Shown here piece after piece: positions 59,249 to 64,000 of a stretch of 64,000 nt of DNA (its first letter is position 1; each line of letters starts with the position of its first letter). Position numbers and translations under genes: made by a program. The stretch is from Cyrtodaria siliqua. Its lineage: Eukaryota; Mollusca; Bivalvia; Adapedonta; Hiatellidae. Under the pieces are notes generated by a model. That model saw only the letters and a list, made by a program, of their open reading frames with translations. It was not told where the DNA came from and searched no databases. The stretch is from positions 124,001-188,000 of the forward strand of contig JAWPHD010001815.1 in NCBI GenBank assembly GCA_037043455.1. Reading direction: 5' to 3'.

Positions 59249-59509
59249 CTTTAGCACTGCCAACGTTACATGCTCTCTCCTTCCACGCCCCACAAGCGCA
59301 AATCTCAAAGAAAACAACCTATTGCACTGGTCGCAGTGAAAGCCTTTAAGACGTTTAGCTTGTTTGTGGCGTTTAAGCTGTTCTTTGGAGTTTAACTGTG
59401 ATCCGTACTCACAAAGTTGTTTTGCAGCATGATACTCTGAGTGCCTGTTCAAGTTGTTTTTGGAAGAATAAGAGCTTCCGCAAAGGGTACACAGGTACAC
59501 ATGCTTCTT
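59249..59509 (-). CDS. First exon of a split seven-finger module (fingers 1-3)
   Basis: The acceptor 'ttacatatttacag' precedes 59509 and the donor CTAAAG|GTATGT follows 59249; both are phase 0. It encodes 87 residues. Finger 1 (YLCTLCGSSYSSKNNL…H-x3-H) is complete. Finger 2 has Gly in place of its second Cys (CEYG) and Arg in place of its last His. Finger 3 (FHCDQC…) has Arg where the first His should stand (FALVGRGRREH). The phase-0 acceptor also differs from the phase-2 acceptors of the other modules, so this module could not be joined in frame to the same upstream exon. It may be a gene under decay, or have its own upstream exon that I could not find. Confidence 0.65.
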
Positions 59510-60076
59510 CTGTAAATATGTAATATTGTAAGAATGTAAAAATACGCCGTTTTATACACTTAAAATGTTTTCAATTTCATGTTATTTGCAAAATCACTGG
59601 AATAAAATCAAATTGGGTTCATTAAGTTCTCAAATTCAAAAAAGGTCTGAAAAGACCTGGCAACAGCCACTCTATGCATACAATGCTAGTATTCTAGGTT
59701 TAAATAATTATTATTCACATGTTTTCCAAATAAAGGCTCTTGCCAAAGGTGTAAAATATATTTTTGTGATCAGATGTAAATAAGACACAAAAATATTTAA
59801 TGGAAAATCAGATATAGTTTCAAAGTTACATCTTGGTAGTAATCCATGTATCACAAACAACCAATGGTGGCAACATTCGCATACGCTTTATTTCAATTTA
59901 TTACAAACAAAGAATTGCAGAAATAAGCAAACATGTCAATAAATGCAAAAGAAACGTAGATGTAACATTTGACGGGATAACTGAACGTGATTGGGCAATT
60001 TTAAAAAACGATCAAAGTGTTTTCTCGAGATTCATGAACTGACTACATTTTTTTAAAGACGTAATTTCAGTCATTT
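59510..60076. other. Non-coding stretch between the split module and the candidate first exon
   Basis: I looked here for a phase-0 exon that would precede the module at 59509 and found none convincing. Plus-strand frames at 59565 and 59833 have no recognised motif. Confidence 0.35.
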
Positions 60077-60082
60077 ACTTAC

Positions 60083-60117
60083 CCCTGTTTGAGAAGACTG
60101 TCCTCCATGCCGTTCAT
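60083..60117 (-). CDS. Candidate initiating exon (MNGMEDSLLKQ-G) with a phase-2 donor
   Basis: On the minus strand an in-frame TGA at 60133-60135 is followed by ATG (60117), a second ATG (60108), eleven codons in all and then GG|GTAAGT (donor at 60077-60082). The last codon is split after GG, so joining to any phase-2 acceptor in this window would give glycine and keep the zinc-finger frame. A TATA-like 'gagtatagtataaa' lies about 60 bases upstream, at the edge of a Tc1-like MITE. This is suggestive but short, and chance donors of this quality occur every few kilobases. It could not serve the phase-0 exon at 59509. Confidence 0.3.
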
Positions 60118-60183
60118 TGGCGTTCAATTGATAAAATTGCGCGAAAATAAGGCCGCTTATGATCTCTTAAATCGTTTATACTA

Positions 60184-61224
60184 TACTCAGTTGCAAAAGA
60201 AAGTGGACCCTGAGTTTTGTTAAGATTTAATTGTATAAAGTTTTTGCAGCAGGGAGCAAACGTGAGAACAGAATGCTATACCAAAAATAGAACGCTGGCC
60301 AGATTTCTGAGCTAAAAATAGCTGTGAGAGCTAAAAATAGCTGTGAGAGCTAAAAATGGCATATAAGTGGCAGCCAAACAGCATTCAAATTATATGCCTC
60401 CACGTAGATAAATAGTGCCTCCAGGTTTGCATGAACTGAATGTAATGAGAAGAACTGACAAACTAAGACGAGCTATGCATGTTATAGGAAAACATTAATA
60501 TTCCAAATGACAACATATCAAAATTCTTTGGAAAAAAAGAGCAAAATATAACAAAATTATATTTATACGCCTTTTTGAGAACTATTTTTATGGCAAATTA
60601 CTGGTAGAACGTGAAAACAAAATGAATATTGCTTAATTAGGTATAATTGTATATATTTCGAAAGTTGTTTGGTGATTCACAATGTCAGTGAATTATTATT
60701 AACGATAAGACGAAATAAAGAAACATGTTTAGACACCACTGGATTGTTATTGTGTTGAAATATAGCATATATAGAAATCTTGTTATCATTATATCTCCTG
60801 TACTTAAGATCAAATTCGATCAAAACGTTCACACATGTAGATTGTAGAGTTCAGGGTTTAGTTGTGGAAGAACAGAAAGGTAAAGGGGTAGTCTGGATCT
60901 GAACGCTATAACAACTGACAAGATGCAAAAATGGCAAGAACAACTCGCGTCGGGCGATATTTCCTCCAATTGCTATTCATTTTTCCTGCACTTTGTTATT
61001 CATGACATGTTCATCTTATTTAGAGTCTGATTTTAGAATTAAATTGATAAATTCCAAAATGAATATGCCATGTTTTGTACCAGAGTTTTTTATCATTCCA
61101 TTGCCAATATCATGTTGTCATTTGTTTTTCAATAGATTGAATCATTAAGGGACTGTTACTTGATAAAGAGGATAGGGTGTAAAGTAAAATGTTCAAAGTG
61201 TCCAGTTTCTTTTGCAACTGAGTA
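60184..61224. mobile_element. Longer Tc1/mariner-like MITE relative, 1041 bp
   Basis: It has the same ends as 52438-52690 ('tactcagttgcaaaagaaag' and 'cagtttcttttgcaactgag') with TA on both sides. The outer parts match the short copy, but about 785 bases (60246-61030) are extra. These contain no transposase ORF and a 22-base tandem ('gctgtgagagctaaaaatag', three times near 60310-60355). Either this copy took an insertion, or the short form is a deletion of it. Confidence 0.65.
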
Positions 61225-62490
61225 TATTTTAACATAGAAATAAATCGTCGATATTTTACTATTGTATATTGCCGAGTTTTTTTGTCAGAAATTGGCGACG
61301 TAATTTTTTTGACACAACTTTGTACAAAAAAAAAAAAGTTATCATTTAAATGCGGGTATTATTTGGATCTACTTTCTGTATCAACAAAAAGTATCGATTT
61401 TCTCCCTTTGACACCACTATTGCTACCGAAAATGCTGTGATCCTTCATTGTAAAAATACACATTCTTAAGACATAGCGTAATTTGACACAAAATGTTACG
61501 CCGCTTTTTTTCATTAAATTTTGAATTTTTCTACTTCAAAATTATGAAAAAAGTTTATTTAGTATAAACATGAGGTAAAATAGACTATCTGAAACTGGTT
61601 AATAAAATATTTGCTTAAGATACATAACTTTATTAATCCAATATCCCTGTTTTAGTAGAACTACTAACAAAAATGTTCAACTTTGTCCACCCAATTCGCC
61701 ACATTTGTTTCCTGTACAATTTTAATTAATTAATGATACATACATGTAAGAAAAGAGAAAATATATAACCCATGCATTTTACCATTTTATTTGCATAAAC
61801 ATTTTAACAACAAAGACAAAAGATAGTAATTAAAACAGCATTTATCTGAGATGTAACCAAAATGCTGGACATTGAATCCTTGCTCATAAGTCGAAATCGC
61901 ATTATTTTAACTCAAAAATCTCAGGCCTCTTCACCTATTTCTGAAAAAAAGCCCTGATCCAACTCGTTTAAATAAATTCAATATTAAACAGGCACTCATA
62001 TAAGATCTTTAATATAAAAGATTCAGCTTAAATTAACACAGTGGTTTTTTTTCACTTTTGGGGGAAGGGGGTCGGGGCCCCTTAGACGGGGAATTTTTTT
62101 ATGTGAATTGGAAAAAGGGGGAATTTTGACAATGTTAAAATAAAGAAGAAAGATAGTACTTTTTATATGTATTAAGTCTCAGTCTTTCGTTTAATATTAA
62201 CTTCACATCAAGAACAAGTTTGATGGACATGTTATGGATGGTCAACTTAGAAACAACATTTAAAAGTAAAAAAAAAAAAATAGAAAAAAAAAACTTTTTT
62301 GAAGATGGGGAATGGGGCCAAATTTCGGCCCTAAATTAGTCTTAAAATAACACACTGAAACATAATGGGTGTAATACTAAAATTTGCGAACTATTATAGA
62401 CATTGACAGTCGAGGGAACTATTACGAGTTATTGAAATTTAGCTTTACTGCAGACCTGTTTACCCCAGTTTGTCAGCATCAGTAGTTTAA
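61225..62490. other. Non-coding stretch
   Basis: AT-rich sequence with poly-A/T runs (61327-61337, 62269-62290) and stops in all frames. 'gatccaactcgtttaaataa' and 'cactcatataagatctt' near 61956-62010 resemble pieces of the hairpins at 305 and 14602. No gene is supported. Confidence 0.4.
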
Positions 62491-63552
62491 CCCATTTCAT
62501 TCGGGATACCGATCCATCAGTAACTACTCTTTCTATTCGGGATACCGATTCATCAGTGTGTACACAATTGTGCTCCATAGTAACTGTGAAAAACGTCATT
62601 CGAATATGTGCCCGGAAATAACAAATTGAATAACGCATGCGCACTGATTTCTGTTTACTTCCGCATTTTTCAAAGTAGAAAATTCTTTCAAAAAAGTGAT
62701 TTTGAGCTTGTTTTTTGTGATTTTTTCGGGGAATTTTTCAAAATGGCGAACACTGACGATGTATCGAGTGAAGGTAGTGACACTGATGTCTGAAATACCT
62801 CCGATTTTAGTTCTGAAGACCTCGAAAATGAAAGTTTTGACGACAAGAACGTACTGAATGTACGGGGGAAGACCTGCTGTTGGTCGGCGACCGAGAGTCT
62901 GCGACTTCAGTGTTTTTTCGCTTCGGATTCGAACTCGGACTCATATTTCGAAGGGTTTCATGCCGACTGGATTACTGACAACTTTACTGCAAGAAATCCT
63001 GACCCATTTACTGGAGTTGAGGGTGCTACAGTACAGCATCCACAGGAATACCAACCCCATAATTTTTTTGATTTTACTTGGGGTGATGAGCTGTGAAAAC
63101 ACATGGTTACAGAAACCAACCGGTATGCAGACCAGGAACGAACATGGAATCCGCTCCTCCCTTTGCCCCAAAATAGTTGTAACTTTTGAACTACTGAATG
63201 GATTTTGATGATTTTTGGTGTGTGATGAAGTGCTTAAAATGGATATTTACCACAGAAACATACCTTGAAGTCCAGGTATGACTTTTTTATGTCCTGATTC
63301 GCACGCTTCCCCAAAGTTTATAATTAAAAAGAAACTTTTTTTACATGATTTCTGCCTTTTTATTTATATCAATGTGTAGGTATTTCAAATATCTACACAA
63401 TGATATATAGTTTTGTTATGTTCATGTTAATACTTACTTGGTAAATTACTAAAATGTAACTATACTGATTTGAATTTGTTGCTGTAGCATAATTCTGAAA
63501 ATGTTCAGATATTCAGGACTTATTATCTGATAGGGTTCCAGAATGAAATGGG
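62491..63552 (+). mobile_element. Short piggyBac-type element, 1062 bp
   Basis: The ends 'cccatttcattc' and 'gaatgaaatggg' are exact inverted repeats, each bordered outside by TTAA (62487-62490 and 63553-63556). A subterminal direct repeat 'tcgggataccgatNcatcag' lies at 62511 and 62536. It holds only the N-terminal part of a piggyBac-like protein (62743-63178), so it is a non-autonomous deletion derivative. Confidence 0.85.
62743..63178 (+). pseudogene. piggyBac-type transposase N-terminal fragment with two stops
   Basis: It starts ATGGCGAACACTGACGATG and encodes an acidic, Ser/Asp-rich head followed by 'FTGVEGATVQ', 'PHNFFDFTWGDEL' and 'ETNRYADQ', the recognisable start of the DDE_Tnp_1_7 (piggyBac) domain. 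TGA codons interrupt at about 62791 and at 63093 (where Trp is usual after DEL). The frame ends at 63178, before the catalytic aspartates, which have been deleted. It cannot make an active transposase. Confidence 0.8.
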
Positions 63553-63556
63553 TTAA

Positions 63557-64000
63557 AGATTACATGTCAATAGTTTTCAGTGTCTGTCTGTCAGTACCAT
63601 ATTTTACCTTGTATAGTACGCATATTTTGACCACTTTTACGGTTTCCGAAAGGGGGGTGCGTACAATATAAGGAAACACTAAAAAGAACTCTTTTTTTCT
63701 TGCAGAAAATCGATGTCTGGGAAGAAAAACCTTGACGACGAAGACATCGAGACAATTATACCGATAATACACAATTTTTTCGTAATTTACTCGCTTCATA
63801 TAAGTAATATATGGACTTAATTCGAATTATAAACGAATAAAGTGTATTATGATGCTTGTTTTTGTATAAATGTTTGCATGTTTGTTGTAAAACTTCAATA
63901 AATTGTGTGAAAAATCATCCCTCGATTTTGTTGTTTATATCGCGTGACGTAATATCACGTGACTTCCAGCTGTTTAGACTGGTACATTTAGTATTGTTAC
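63557..64000. other. Non-coding end of the window
   Basis: 'gtatagtacgcatattttga' and 'ccgaaaggggggtgcgtac' near 63613-63665 are a worn inverted pair. AATAAA motifs occur at 63836 and 63897 without an upstream gene. No coding exon is supported. Confidence 0.4.

Overview
The window looks like intronic and intergenic DNA from an animal nuclear genome, most likely a bivalve mollusc. It is AT-rich. Coding sequence comes as isolated exons with good splice sites. Most of the rest is interspersed repeats whose ends (an 'aagaggcccaagagggcctg' head and an 'acggacgg…cagtagagctaaaaa' tail) I associate with bivalve genomes. The species cannot be named from the sequence. No rRNA, CRISPR array or prokaryotic operon is present.

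The host genes form one theme, all on the minus strand. Five terminal-type exons have clean acceptors: 2403-3387 (disordered, one zinc finger), 25534-26308 (7 fingers), 28769-29255 (5 fingers), 41405-42251 (7 fingers) and 55123-55891 (7 fingers). At each acceptor exactly one base is left to finish a split codon, so all five have a phase-2 acceptor. A sixth seven-finger module is split over three exons (59249-59509, 58928-59078, 57631-57821) and has lost several zinc ligands. The seven-finger modules share a layout in which finger 5 ends H-x3-C and finger 7 ends H-x3-C or H-x4-C, usually with a CxCGKxYxWR-like start. This resembles the lola type of locus, where one 5' part is spliced to alternative zinc-finger 3' exons. 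A short candidate first exon with a phase-2 donor lies at 60083-60117. No BTB domain is in the window.

The most striking object is a DNA transposon at 16191-27899 (11,709 bp). It has about 660-bp, nearly identical terminal inverted repeats (TIRs) and a 5-bp ATATT target duplication. On the plus strand it carries a large, frame-broken gene (17209-22876) with an N-terminal C2H2 finger, a YqaJ/PD-(D/E)XK nuclease domain and flanking DGKK, DGQ and E-x-FF blocks. On the minus strand it encloses the intact seven-finger exon 25534-26308. Each TIR contains a short leader followed by a GTAAGT donor pointing inward, and the first good acceptor downstream of each is that of the gene on its side. The element therefore looks like two convergent genes driven from identical TIR promoters, one of which is a paralogue of the surrounding host exons. 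A more decayed relative of the large gene lies at 31204-31681.

The remainder is repeats: tandem-repeat elements with period about 145 bp (4963-6873) and 162 bp (47737-49592), a 26-bp minisatellite (33190-34025), related dispersed repeats, fold-back MITEs, a Tc1/mariner-like MITE pair (52438-52690 and 60184-61224), a SINE-like repeat with tRNA-type promoter boxes (56705-57035) and a short piggyBac relic (62491-63552).
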